Positions 9,950 through 18,432 of a stretch of 64,000 bases of DNA are shown here, in pieces (within the stretch, counting starts at the first letter, position 1; the number at the start of each line of letters is the position of its first letter). Made by a program: the position numbers and the translations under genes. The notes under the pieces are model-generated. The model worked only from the letters and a program-made list of their open reading frames with translations, made no database searches and was not told where the DNA came from. This stretch comes from Rhodalgimonas zhirmunskyi. Its GTDB lineage: Bacteria > Pseudomonadota > Alphaproteobacteria > Rhodobacterales > Rhodobacteraceae. Location: NCBI GenBank assembly GCA_030848925.1, contig JANFFA010000001.1, forward strand, positions 62,001-126,000, in the 5' to 3' direction.

Positions 9950-10008
9950 GCCCCCGATTTCGGGGGCGCATGGGAGGGGTATCAGGGTTCCGTTACCGGC
10001 CCATGCGC
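9950..10008 (-). promoter_or_regulatory. ilvB transcription attenuator (antiterminator and terminator stems)
   Basis: On the minus strand a GC-rich hairpin (GCCCCCGA / TCGGGGGC, 9950-9967) is followed directly by six T residues (9944-9949) only 40 nt before the ilvB start. Just upstream, 9966-9974 can pair perfectly over 9 bp with 10000-10008 (GCGCATGGG with CCCATGCGC); that second stem overlaps the terminator by two bases and its upstream arm lies in the last codons of the leader peptide. A ribosome stalled at the leader's Leu/Ile/Val codons would leave the upstream arm free and favour readthrough; one at the stop codon would mask it and favour termination. The mechanism is inferred from layout. 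Confidence 0.75.
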
Positions 10009-10040
10009 TTATGTCCAACTTCTACGACAATAGATAGCAT
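9993..10040 (-). CDS. ilvB leader peptide
   Basis: A 15-residue open frame, MLSIVVEVGHKRMGR, with Leu, Ile and three Val codons (CTA, ATT, GTC, GTA, GTT) in its first eight codons. An AGGAAAGGG ribosome-binding site lies about 8 nt upstream of ATG 10040. It sits between a good promoter (10069-10097) and the attenuator stems, as expected for branched-chain amino acid leader peptides. Confidence 0.75.
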   Translation of the reverse strand: MLSIVVEVGHKRMGR

Positions 10041-10068
10041 CGCTTTTGCCCTTTCCTGCGTGGCCGCG

Positions 10069-10097
10069 ACATTAGAACCGCCGCAAAGGGGCGTCAA
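10069..10097 (-). promoter_or_regulatory. Sigma70-type promoter of the ilvBN leader
   Basis: On the minus strand, TTGACG (10092-10097), a 17-nt spacer and TAATGT (10069-10074). Predicted start of transcription is near 10062, about 20 nt before the leader peptide. The rest of the gap (10098-10367) has only a 7-bp stem at 10151-10174 (TGCGCCG/CGGCGCA); nothing else was recognised there. Confidence 0.6.
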
Positions 10098-10367
10098 CCG
10101 CCATTTCCCGGAAAAACATGTCGTGGGGGCGAAAAAATGCGACATTTTGTTGCGCCGGTTGTTGCGACGGCGCATGAAACGGAAAAATCAGTCGCTGCTT
10201 GGCCACTTTTCAGCTGTCATCACGATCTGTGAAGTTAACGGCGGCGCACGTCGCTTTTGTGTTGGTCTGCAAAGCGTATGCTCTCCGCCTGCAAAGCGTC
10301 TGGCGCGAAAACGCGGTTTCGGACATCGCGGAATGCGTTAACGGACCGTCACGCAGCCAAGCCCGGA

Positions 10368-10814
10368 TCAGGCGACCCGCGTCATCAGGTGATACTTTTC
10401 ACGCGGCTCGAACCCGGCGCGCTGATAAAGGCGGCGGGCGCGCTCGTTGTCGCGATCGACTTCGAGGTGGAGCGCCTTGACGCCATGTTCGGACAGGGCG
10501 GGCAGGAGCGTGAGCAAAACTTCCGAGCCCATGCCGCGCCCGCGCACTTTTTCACGAATGTAGAATTCGTCGATGAACCCGTCGATCCCGCCCAGTTCCA
10601 GAGAGTAGCCGAACGAGATCACGATATAGCCCACCGGCGCGCGGCGCGGACCGATCAGGTAGGCCACGCCATGCGGCGTGCCTTCCAAAAGTGGCACGAG
10701 GGCCTTGGAGCGGCCTTCCTCGGTGCTCTCGATCCCTGCGAAAGTGTGAAAAGCCGCGACGAGCGGTTCGAGGCGATCGATGTCTTCGAGACGGGCGAGG
10801 GTGAGGGAACTCAT
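10368..10814 (-). CDS. GNAT-family N-acetyltransferase
   Basis: A 148-aa acetyl-CoA-dependent transferase. The acetyl-CoA pyrophosphate loop is visible as REKVRGRGMGSEVL, followed by the C-terminal HLEVDRDNERARRLYQRAGF strand-helix typical of GNAT enzymes. The start at ATG 10814 overlaps the stop of the nuclease gene upstream by 4 nt (ATGA), so translation is probably coupled. Substrate is not predictable. It is the last gene of a three-gene coupled operon with a nucleoside hydrolase and an Mrr-type nuclease. Confidence 0.85.
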   Translation of the reverse strand: MSSLTLARLEDIDRLEPLVAAFHTFAGIESTEEGRSKALVPLLEGTPHGVAYLIGPRRAPVGYIVISFGYSLELGGIDGFIDEFYIREKVRGRGMGSEVLLTLLPALSEHGVKALHLEVDRDNERARRLYQRAGFEPREKYHLMTRVA

Positions 10815-11827
10815 TTTAGGGGCCAATATATCCGTTTAAGGGGTATCATATCACGCGTTTCAAGATCGAGCTTTTCATAATGTGTGACGAGATGCTCTAC
10901 GAGGTCATTGAGTGTCATCAGGCGGAGAGGAATCGAGGCGCGGTCAGCCTCGTACTGTGCGTCCTTCGTGAAGCCCCCGGTCGAGACGTATAGCCCTTTG
11001 TCGGAGGGGTGGCGACCACCGAGGAATGAGCGCAGCGCGGGCGCTCCGATAGCCCCTTTCCGGTGCTTGACCTCGACCACGATACGCGGGTCTTCGAGGC
11101 CGAGCGCGTCGGGTGTGGCGAGAATGTCTTGTCCCCGATCGGGGCCAATCGGCGAGACGCGGGTTTGGTAACCCATGGCGCGCAGAAGGCCGGCAACGAA
11201 ATGCTCCATCATCTCGGGAGAAAGACGCGCAATCATGTCTTTGATCAGTTCGAGGCTTTGTAGTTCGATATCCTCCGGGGAACTGTCGTCGTCGGTGTCT
11301 GCACTTGTATCATCTGTCGGAGTCTGCGGGCTGACTGGGAGGGGGACTCCCGCTAGTAGCGCTGTAATTTCTGTCTCGATGAAAGGGCGCAATTTGAACA
11401 AAGTTAGCAGCGCGTTCAGCGAGTAGCGCGCCTTTTGCGATAGGTCGTCGCGGGAAAGCTCCCCTGTCCAGTCGACGGTTCGAATGTAGGGCCAATATAA
11501 GTCGCCGCGGGTAATCGCAGTGGCGTCGAACTGGGCCGGTCCGGTGAAACGGCCCACGGCATAAACGCGCCTGTCGGGGGAATAGGTTATTACGCCATCA
11601 CCGATTTGAGGCTCGGTCAGAAAGCGCGCAATCTGACTCGCGCCGATACGGTTGGTGCCTTCGCTCTTGTCAGGATAAGTTTCCTGGACGGCCTCGAGGA
11701 TTGAGGCGGGGTCTGGATTAGAAGTGAAATCGCCTGCCTCGCCCCAGCCGATAGCAACAAGACCCCTATCAATGAAATCATCGAAAAGAATGCCTTTCCG
11801 TTCGGCGCGCACCATCCACATTGTCAT
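10811..11827 (-). CDS. Mrr-type restriction endonuclease with N-terminal PUA-like domain
   Basis: A 338-aa predicted nuclease. The C-terminal half has a PD-(D/E)xK core: GYQTRVSPIGPDRGQD with Asp about 234, then Glu252 and Lys254 in VVEVKH, and the later QYEADRA helix, as in Mrr-family type IV enzymes that cut modified DNA. The N-terminal part (MWMVRAERKG ... GLVAIGWGE ... GDGVITYSPDRRVYAVGRFTG) resembles the PUA/EVE-like modules often fused to such nucleases; that assignment is by pattern only. An acidic Asp/Ser/Thr-rich linker joins the halves. ATGA overlaps join it to both neighbours. Its GC content looks somewhat lower than theirs, suggesting acquisition. A defence role is inferred. Confidence 0.75.
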   Translation of the reverse strand: MTMWMVRAERKGILFDDFIDRGLVAIGWGEAGDFTSNPDPASILEAVQETYPDKSEGTNRIGASQIARFLTEPQIGDGVITYSPDRRVYAVGRFTGPAQFDATAITRGDLYWPYIRTVDWTGELSRDDLSQKARYSLNALLTLFKLRPFIETEITALLAGVPLPVSPQTPTDDTSADTDDDSSPEDIELQSLELIKDMIARLSPEMMEHFVAGLLRAMGYQTRVSPIGPDRGQDILATPDALGLEDPRIVVEVKHRKGAIGAPALRSFLGGRHPSDKGLYVSTGGFTKDAQYEADRASIPLRLMTLNDLVEHLVTHYEKLDLETRDMIPLKRIYWPLK

Positions 11828-12765
11828 AGCCGGGCCAACCTTTCGGTCAGAAGGGAGAAGAACGCATCGGCATCCAGATCGCCGATGAACAGCGCGTTGG
11901 GGGCGCGGTCGGTGACGCGCCACCAGTCGGCGACGGTCATGCCGAGGGTCAGTTCCGAGGCGGTTTCGATCTCGACGTTGATGTGGCGGCCCGAGAAGAT
12001 TTCGGGCGCGAGGAGGTAGGCGGTGACGCAGGGGTCGTGCAGCGGCGCACCGGCGGAGCCGTATTTTTCCTTGTCGAAGCGCTCGAAGAAATCGGTCATT
12101 TGAGCCACGGCCACGCCGGCGGGGGTGCCGAGGGCGCGGAACGCCTCGTTCCGGGGGGTGGTGACCAGCGCCTTGTGGGTGACATCGAGCGGCATCACGA
12201 CCAGCGGCGCGCCGGAGGAAAACACGATATGGGCGGCCTGCGGATCGACGTAAATGTTGAATTCGGCGGCCGGGGTGATGTTGCCCACCTCGAAATAGGC
12301 GCCGCCCATGAGGACGATTTCCTGAACCCGTTCAACGATGTCGGGGGCCTTTTCGAACGCCATCGCGATGTTGGTGAGCGGGCCGAGGGGGCAAAGCGTG
12401 ACGGTCTTGGGCGGCGCGGCGCGCAGCGTGTCGATGATGAAATCGACGGCGTGCTGATCCTGAAGCGGCATTTGCGGCACGGGCAGGTCGGGGCCATCAA
12501 GGCCGGTCTTGCCATGCACATGTTCGGCTGTGACCAGCGCGCGGCCAAGAGGGCGATCACATCCGGCGAAAACCTTGACCTCGGGCTTGCCGGCCAGTTC
12601 ACAGACCTTGCGCGCATTGAGCGCGGTGAGGGCGAGCGGCACGTTGCCGGCGACGCAGGTGAGGCCGAGCACCTCGATTTCTTGCGGCGAGGCGAGGGCG
12701 AGGAGGATGGCGACGGCGTCGTCTTGGCCCGGGTCGGTGTCAATGATGATCTTGCGCGGCGGCAT
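11824..12765 (-). CDS. Inosine-uridine preferring nucleoside hydrolase
   Basis: Hydrolyses the N-glycosidic bond of ribonucleosides for salvage. The calcium-binding signature DTDPGQDDA is at residues 9-17, and the family's mid-protein GPLTNIA and later active-site blocks are present. Length 313 aa is standard. It is the first gene of the ATGA-coupled operon with the nuclease and GNAT genes. Which Rih subtype it is cannot be told from sequence alone. Confidence 0.92.
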   Translation of the reverse strand: MPPRKIIIDTDPGQDDAVAILLALASPQEIEVLGLTCVAGNVPLALTALNARKVCELAGKPEVKVFAGCDRPLGRALVTAEHVHGKTGLDGPDLPVPQMPLQDQHAVDFIIDTLRAAPPKTVTLCPLGPLTNIAMAFEKAPDIVERVQEIVLMGGAYFEVGNITPAAEFNIYVDPQAAHIVFSSGAPLVVMPLDVTHKALVTTPRNEAFRALGTPAGVAVAQMTDFFERFDKEKYGSAGAPLHDPCVTAYLLAPEIFSGRHINVEIETASELTLGMTVADWWRVTDRAPNALFIGDLDADAFFSLLTERLARL

Positions 12766-12895
12766 GGGCGTTTCCTTTTACTGAACGCGCCGCGATTTGA
12801 TGCGAGGCGCAGGGAAGATGCAAGTCGCGTGACCCTGCCGCGCGGAAACTTGCGACCCGAGTGAGGGCGATCAAGGGGTGGTGGGTGTGGGGGGA

Positions 12896-13834
12896 TCAGC
12901 CATCCTGATCGAGGGCGGACTTGAAATCGGCAAAGCGGCGGTTGGCCTTGGCCCAATTGAATTGATAGCCCGGATCGGGGTGACGCCAGCCTTCGCCATA
13001 ATTCACCGCGAGCATCGCTTCGGCATCGCGCGGGATTGGCAGGCCGGTCGTCTCGCAGGTGATAAGCGGAAAGACCTGATCTTCGCTCAACTCGCCCGCG
13101 GTGTGCGGGTAGACGTGGACGCGGCCATCGATGACCCAAGCCGGGAACAGGTCGATGTTATAAGTGCCGCCGGATTTGAGCTTCATCGTGGCCGGGTTGG
13201 AGGGTTGGCGCGCGGACAACAGTCCCGCCTCTTGCAATGTGCTGCGGGTGTTGGCCCATTGCGTGACCGCCTCTTCGGTCGAGGCGGCATCAAGGCGGAT
13301 GGCCAGATCGACATCGTCATCATGCGCGATCAGGCTTTTGTCGCGCACCGCCCCCAGAAGGGTGCCGGAATTGAGGAACACGGCGCTGCCAAGGTCATCA
13401 AGACGCTGTATCACCGCGCGGATATCGTTCCAGATCGCCTGTTGATCCATGGTGGCGAAGGCGGAATGGAAATAGAGGCCGTCAAGTTGCGCGGGATCAT
13501 GCACCGCGTATTTCAGGACCTGCTCGAATTGTTGGTATTTCTCGACCTCACCGGCGACGAGGCGGGCGCGGAACAGGCGGTAGAGGGGTTTTTGCGCCCG
13601 GCGAGGCGGTTTGCCCCGGGCGAGGATGGTGAGGACCGTCGCTTCGAGGAACTCAGGGGTGTCCTGTAGTTCGGGGGTGGCTTGGCCGATGTCGCCCAGT
13701 TCGATCATCGCCGCGCGCCCCTTGTAGCCAACGGCGGGCGCGACGATCTTGGCCAAGGCGCTGCGACGAAGGGTGTCGATTTGCTTGGCGGGTTCATCCT
13801 TGGCGGGGGCATCCTTGGCGGAATCTGTGGGCAT
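12896..13834 (-). CDS. LicD-family nucleotidyltransferase-fold protein
   Basis: A 312-aa protein with the LicD/Fukutin-type active-site block near residues 155-179 (LNSGTLLGAVRDKSLI then AHDDDVDLAI), the Asp-rich motif of a nucleotidyltransferase fold. LicD itself moves phosphocholine onto surface glycans; many relatives modify other polymers, so the substrate here is open. The first 150 residues show no domain I recognise. ATG 13834 has an AGGA ribosome-binding site. The flanking gaps (12766-12895 and 13835-13966) show no clear signals. Confidence 0.75.
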   Translation of the reverse strand: MPTDSAKDAPAKDEPAKQIDTLRRSALAKIVAPAVGYKGRAAMIELGDIGQATPELQDTPEFLEATVLTILARGKPPRRAQKPLYRLFRARLVAGEVEKYQQFEQVLKYAVHDPAQLDGLYFHSAFATMDQQAIWNDIRAVIQRLDDLGSAVFLNSGTLLGAVRDKSLIAHDDDVDLAIRLDAASTEEAVTQWANTRSTLQEAGLLSARQPSNPATMKLKSGGTYNIDLFPAWVIDGRVHVYPHTAGELSEDQVFPLITCETTGLPIPRDAEAMLAVNYGEGWRHPDPGYQFNWAKANRRFADFKSALDQDG

Positions 13835-13966
13835 TGCGGAGTCCTGCTGATCGATCGGGCGCGATTTCAAGCGTAGACCTAGCGCGCCCGGGCGTTGAGA
13901 TACAGGCAAAAGGTGCCTTTGGGGAAACGAAACCGGGCGCGTGTTGGCGTGAATGCAGGCGCGGCG

Positions 13967-14785
13967 TTAACGCTGTTTTTCCTCGCGCTTGGCCTGATCC
14001 CAGAGTGCGTCCATTTCTTCGAGATTGCTCATGTGCGGGGTTTTGCCCCGCGCGGCCAGCAGCGCTTCGATCCGCTCGAAGCGGCGGGTGAACTTGGCGT
14101 TGGCGGCGCGCAGGGCGGCTTCGGGATCGACATCGAGATGACGGGCGAGGTTGGCGATGACGAACAGGAGATCGCCCAGCTCTTCTTCGATTTCCGTCTG
14201 GGTCAGCTCGGTGCGGGCCTCGTGCAATTCGCGGGCCTCTTCCTCGATCTTGTCGAGCACCTGATCGGTGCTGGGCCAGTCGAAGCCGACCCGCGCGGCG
14301 CGCTTTTGCAGTTTGACTGCGCGCAGAAGGGCGGGCAGGCCGACGGCGACGCCATCAAGCGTGCCTTTCTGGGCCTTGGCGGCGCGTTCGCGGGCCTTGA
14401 TCGCCTCCCAGTCTTGGGTTTGCTGTTCGGCGGATTTGGCGTTGCTTTCGTTACCGAACACATGCGGATGGCGCGCGACCATCTTGTCGGACATGGTGTC
14501 GGCCACCTGATCGAAGGTGAACAGGCCCTTTTCCTCGGCCATCTGGGCGTGGAATACGGATTGAAACAGCAGGTCGCCCAATTCACCTTTCAACTCATCC
14601 CAGGCCTCACGCTCGATCGCGTCGGCGACCTCGTAGGCTTCTTCGATGGTGTAGGGGGCGATGGTGGCGAAGGTCTGCTCAAGATCCCAAGGGCAGCCGG
14701 TGTCGGGATGGCGCAGGGCGCGCATGATTTCAACAAGGCGGGGCATGCCGCCGTGGGGATTGTGGATCAGGTCGTCGTCTCGCAT
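13967..14785 (-). CDS. mazG: Nucleoside triphosphate pyrophosphohydrolase MazG
   Basis: House-cleaning enzyme that hydrolyses (d)NTPs to monophosphates and PPi. The 272-aa protein has two MazG domains; the first carries CPWDLEQTFATIAPYTIEEAYE and ELGDLLFQSVFHA, the second EEARELHEA and EEELGDLLFVIANLARH. The start was moved to ATG 14785 (MRDDDLI) behind GGAAGG; the longer frame lacks support. It is divergent from the M20 amidohydrolase at 14862 across 76 bp. Confidence 0.93.
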   Translation of the reverse strand: MRDDDLIHNPHGGMPRLVEIMRALRHPDTGCPWDLEQTFATIAPYTIEEAYEVADAIEREAWDELKGELGDLLFQSVFHAQMAEEKGLFTFDQVADTMSDKMVARHPHVFGNESNAKSAEQQTQDWEAIKARERAAKAQKGTLDGVAVGLPALLRAVKLQKRAARVGFDWPSTDQVLDKIEEEARELHEARTELTQTEIEEELGDLLFVIANLARHLDVDPEAALRAANAKFTRRFERIEALLAARGKTPHMSNLEEMDALWDQAKREEKQR

Positions 14786-14861
14786 TGCCGTGCCTTCCGT
14801 TTGGTGGTTTGAGTTGTGGCAAGGGTGCCGAGATGAGTCCAGAGGACGGGGAGATAAGACC

Positions 14862-16025
14862 ATGGCCGTGATCAATCGAATTGCCGGGTTCGCCGATGAA
14901 ATGACCGCGTGGCGGCGGCATTTGCACATGAACCCCGAACTGGGGCTGGAATGCCATGAGACCGCCGCCTTCGTGGCCGCGAAGCTGCGCGAGTTCGGGG
15001 TGGATGAGATTCACGAGGGGATTGCCACCAGCGGGATCGTCGCGGTCATCAACGGGCGTGGCGCGGGGCCGGTGACGGGGCTGCGCGCGGATATGGACGC
15101 GCTGCCGATGCAGGAAGAAACCGGGGCGGAATGGGCCAGTCAGGTGCCGGGGCGGATGCATGCATGTGGCCATGACGGGCATACCACGATGCTGCTGGGG
15201 GCGGCGAAATACCTTTGCGAGACGCGCAATTTCGCTGGGCGCGCGGTGCTGATTTTTCAGCCGGCCGAAGAAACAATCGGCGGCGGGCGCATCATGGTGG
15301 AAGAGGGCGTCATGGAGCGTTTTGGCGTGGACGAGGTCTATGCCCTGCACACCGACCCGTTCAGCGCCTTTGGCGAGTTTCGCACAAGGCCCGGGCCGAT
15401 CATGGCGGCGGTGGATGATTTCGAGATCCACCTGACGGGCAAGGGCGGGCATGCCGCCTATCCGCATGATTGCGTCGATCCGCTGCCCGCCGCCACGGCG
15501 ATCGCGCAGGCGATGCAGACGGTGGTGAGCCGCAACACCAACCCGCTTTTGCCGCTGGTGGTGTCGGTGACGCAGATCCATGCCGGATCGGCGATGAATA
15601 TCATTCCGGAGAAAGCCTACCTTGCCGGGACCGTACGCTCGTTCGATCCGGAGTTGCGCGACATGGCCGAGCGGCGGATCGGCGAGATCGTGGCGCATCA
15701 GGCGGCGGTTTACGGCGTCGAGGGCAAGCTGGATTACCAGCGCAACTATCCGGCGACGGTGAACCACGACGCTCAGGTCGACACGGCGGTGCGCATCGCG
15801 CGCGAGGTGGCCGGCGCCGATCACGTGATCGACGATATCGCGCCCGAGATGGGGGCCGAGGATTTTTCCTACATGCTGGAAAAGCGGCCCGGGGCGTTCC
15901 TGTTTCTGGGGCAGGGGGTGGGGCCGTCGGTGCATCATCCGGGCTTTGATTTCAACGACGCGGCGGCGCCTTTGGGGGCGTCTTTTTTCGCGCGGATGCT
16001 GGAGCGGCATCCGGCCAAGGGCTAG
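14862..16025 (+). CDS. M20 family amidohydrolase, first tandem copy
   Basis: A 387-aa zinc/manganese amidohydrolase of the M20D (HipO/AbgA-like) group that removes acyl groups from amino acids or related amides. Metal ligands are visible in MHACGHDGHTTM, in FQPAEET and near the C-terminus (GAEDFSYML). ATG 14862 follows GGGGAGATAAG. It is 64 bp upstream of a second copy of the same length and close sequence. Compared with that copy it has HTDPFSAFG where the family usually has HN and a proline-rich loop, so substrates may differ. Exact substrate is unknown. Confidence 0.88.
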   Translation: MAVINRIAGFADEMTAWRRHLHMNPELGLECHETAAFVAAKLREFGVDEIHEGIATSGIVAVINGRGAGPVTGLRADMDALPMQEETGAEWASQVPGRMHACGHDGHTTMLLGAAKYLCETRNFAGRAVLIFQPAEETIGGGRIMVEEGVMERFGVDEVYALHTDPFSAFGEFRTRPGPIMAAVDDFEIHLTGKGGHAAYPHDCVDPLPAATAIAQAMQTVVSRNTNPLLPLVVSVTQIHAGSAMNIIPEKAYLAGTVRSFDPELRDMAERRIGEIVAHQAAVYGVEGKLDYQRNYPATVNHDAQVDTAVRIAREVAGADHVIDDIAPEMGAEDFSYMLEKRPGAFLFLGQGVGPSVHHPGFDFNDAAAPLGASFFARMLERHPAKG

Positions 16026-16089
16026 CCCATTGCGCAGGCGTCGGGAATGGGCTTGAGTAACGCGCGACACAGATAAGAAGGAACGCGAC

Positions 16090-17253
16090 ATGGCGGTGAT
16101 CAACCGGATTGCAGGGCTGGCCGACGAGATGACGGCATGGCGGCGGCATATTCACGAGAACCCCGAACTGGGCCGGGAGTGTCACCAGACGGCGGCCTTC
16201 GTGGTGGAGCGGCTGAAGGAGTTCGGCATCACCGACATCACCACCGGCTGGGCCGAAAGCGGCGTTGTCGCGGTGATCGAAGGGCAGGGCGAGGGGCCGA
16301 CCATCGGGTTGCGCGCCGATATGGATGCGCTGCCGATCATGGAAGAGACCGGACTTGACTATGCCTCGAAAACGCCTGGCAAGATGCATGCCTGTGGCCA
16401 TGACGGGCATACGGCAATGCTGTTGGGGGCGGCGAAATACCTGTCGGAGACGCGCAATTTCCGCGGCCGGGCGGTGCTGTTGTTCCAGCCCGACGAAGAG
16501 GGCGGCGGTGGCGGCGAGGCCATGGTGCAGGAAGGCGTGATGGAGAAATACGCCATTGACGAGGTTTATGGCATCCATAACGGGCCGGGCATTCCGCAAG
16601 GCTTTGTCGCGATGACGCCGGGGCCGCTTCTGGCGGCGGTGGATGCGTTCTACATCGACATTCAGGGCAAGGGCGGCCACGGGGCACAGCCGCATGACGC
16701 GGTCGATCCGGTGGTGGCGGCGGTCAGCATCGTGCAGGCGATCCAGAGCATCGTGAGCCGCAACAATGACAGTGCCAACCGGCTTGTGATCTCGGTCACG
16801 GAAATCCACACCGGCAGCGCGACGAATATCATCCCCGATACCGCGCGGATCACCGGCACGGTGCGCAGTTTCGCCCCCGAAACCCGCGATATGGTTGAGC
16901 GGCGCATGGGCGAGATCGTGGCGGGGCAGGCGGCCAGCTATGGCGTCAAGGCCACGCTGGACTACGACCGCGGCTATCCGGCGACGGTGAACCACCCCGA
17001 GCAGACGGCCTTTGCCGTCGAGGTGGCGCGCGACGTGGTGGGCGAAGAGATGGTCGATGGCAATACCACGCCGATCATGGCGGCCGAGGATTTCGCCTAT
17101 ATGCTGGAGGCGCGGCCCGGGGCCTATGCCTTTGTCGGCAATGGCGTAGATGGCGCGACGGTGCATCACCCGAAATACGATTTCAACGACGAGATCGCGC
17201 CGGTGGGGGCCTCCTACCTTGCGCGGCTGGTCGAAAGGGCGGCTCCGGTCTAG
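16090..17253 (+). CDS. M20 family amidohydrolase, second tandem copy
   Basis: Also 387 aa and clearly paralogous to the gene at 14862, starting with the near-identical MAVINRIAGLADEMTAWRRH. Metal-binding segments are MHACGHDGHTAM, FQPDEEGGGGG and AAEDFAYML. The family-typical GIHNGPGIPQG loop is intact here. An AAGGAA ribosome-binding site lies 10 nt before the ATG. It precedes agmatinase by 44 bp in the same direction, so the three genes probably form one unit for degrading acylated or guanidino nitrogen compounds (inference from order). Confidence 0.88.
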   Translation: MAVINRIAGLADEMTAWRRHIHENPELGRECHQTAAFVVERLKEFGITDITTGWAESGVVAVIEGQGEGPTIGLRADMDALPIMEETGLDYASKTPGKMHACGHDGHTAMLLGAAKYLSETRNFRGRAVLLFQPDEEGGGGGEAMVQEGVMEKYAIDEVYGIHNGPGIPQGFVAMTPGPLLAAVDAFYIDIQGKGGHGAQPHDAVDPVVAAVSIVQAIQSIVSRNNDSANRLVISVTEIHTGSATNIIPDTARITGTVRSFAPETRDMVERRMGEIVAGQAASYGVKATLDYDRGYPATVNHPEQTAFAVEVARDVVGEEMVDGNTTPIMAAEDFAYMLEARPGAYAFVGNGVDGATVHHPKYDFNDEIAPVGASYLARLVERAAPV

Positions 17254-17297
17254 GGCCGGTTGCAGGGCTTCACGGTTTTCAAAGAACGGAGGGCGCG

Positions 17298-18263
17298 ATG
17301 GCGCTGGAAGATGCAAAGAACGAGGTCGACGGGGCGTTTACCCGCAAGGACCTCAAGGGGCTGAGTTTCGAGAATACCTTTGGCGGGGCGACATCGTTCC
17401 TGCGCCGGCGCTATACCAAGGACCTGAGCGGTGTGGATATCGCCGTGACCGGCATCCCGTTCGATCAGGCGGTGACGAACCGGCCCGGAACGCGGCTTGG
17501 GCCGCGCGCGATCCGCGAGGCCAGCAGCCTGCAAAGCCCGGATGCGCCCTATGGCTGGGGCTATTCGCCGCTCGATGAATTCGCGGTGGTGGATTATGGC
17601 GACATGGCCTTCGATTACGCCGATATCCCCAGCTTTCCGGGCCGCGTGACCGAACATATCAAGGGCATTCTCGACGCCGGGGCGGCCAGTGTCGTGCTGG
17701 GCGGGGATCACTATATCTCGTTCCCGATCCTCAAGGCCTATGCCGAGAAGTTCGGGCCGATGTCCCTGATCCAGTTTGACGCCCATTCCGACACCTGGGC
17801 GGATGATGACTTTTCCCGCGTCGATCATGGGACGATGTTCTACAAGGCGGTGAAAAGCGGCCTTGTCGATCCCAAGACCAGTGTGCAGATCGGCATTCGC
17901 ACCGACAACCCCGATACGCTGGGCGTGAACATCATCGACGCGCGCGAGGTGCATGAAACCGGCCCCGCCGCCGTGGCGAAAAAGGCGCGCGAGATTGTCG
18001 GCGATCGCCCGGTCTATCTGTCCTTCGACATTGACGGGCTGGACCCGTCGGCCGCACCGGGCACCGGCACGCCGGTCTGGGGCGGGCTGTCGAGCGGGCA
18101 GGCGGCGATCATCCTGCGCGATCTTGCCGGGATTAACCTGAAAGGCGGGGATATTGTCGAGGTTTCGCCGCCCTTCGATACCACCGGGGCGACGGCGATT
18201 GCCGGGGCGCATGTGGCGATGGAGTTGATCTGCCTCTGGGGCTGGACCCGGCGCGGGGGCTGA
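17298..18263 (+). CDS. speB: Agmatinase / ureohydrolase family protein
   Basis: Binuclear manganese hydrolase that releases urea from agmatine or a similar guanidino compound. The 321-aa protein shows the family metal-binding motifs GGDHY, FDAHSDTW and SFDIDGLDPSAAPGTGTP. A GGAGGG ribosome-binding site precedes ATG 17298. It lies last in the unit with two M20 amidohydrolases. Guanidinobutyrase or guanidinopropionase activity cannot be excluded, so the symbol marks the family more than the exact substrate. Confidence 0.88.
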   Translation: MALEDAKNEVDGAFTRKDLKGLSFENTFGGATSFLRRRYTKDLSGVDIAVTGIPFDQAVTNRPGTRLGPRAIREASSLQSPDAPYGWGYSPLDEFAVVDYGDMAFDYADIPSFPGRVTEHIKGILDAGAASVVLGGDHYISFPILKAYAEKFGPMSLIQFDAHSDTWADDDFSRVDHGTMFYKAVKSGLVDPKTSVQIGIRTDNPDTLGVNIIDAREVHETGPAAVAKKAREIVGDRPVYLSFDIDGLDPSAAPGTGTPVWGGLSSGQAAIILRDLAGINLKGGDIVEVSPPFDTTGATAIAGAHVAMELICLWGWTRRGG

Positions 18264-18273
18264 GGCGCGTAAT

Positions 18274-18325
18274 GGCAGGGCCGCGATGTTTGCCCTGCCG
18301 ATACCGGGCCTATCTTTCATTTTTC
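18274..18325 (+). terminator. Possible terminator after speB
   Basis: An 8-bp stem GGCAGGGC (18274-18281) with GCCCTGCC (18292-18299), then, about 15 nt on, the T-rich start of a dispersed 3'-end element (TTTCATTTTTCTC). The distance between stem and T-run is longer than in a standard terminator, so confidence is limited. Confidence 0.4.
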
Positions 18326-18336
18326 TCTAAATACTC
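18314..18336 (+). repeat. Dispersed 3'-end element, copy 1
   Basis: A 23-nt T-rich sequence beginning CTTTCATTTTTCT and ending AAATACTC. It differs at one position (TCTCTAA versus TCTATAA) from the copies at 22271 and 59604. Similarity to the 59604 copy continues into the following ACCCGGCC. It lies downstream of speB. Confidence 0.7.
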
Positions 18337-18432
18337 ATACCCGGCCCGCCCAGCGTGATCGCCCACGGCCCCTTGAACCGATCCGCCTTACCCCCCATAA
18401 CCATCTGACCCGACCCAACCACACCGAGAGAC

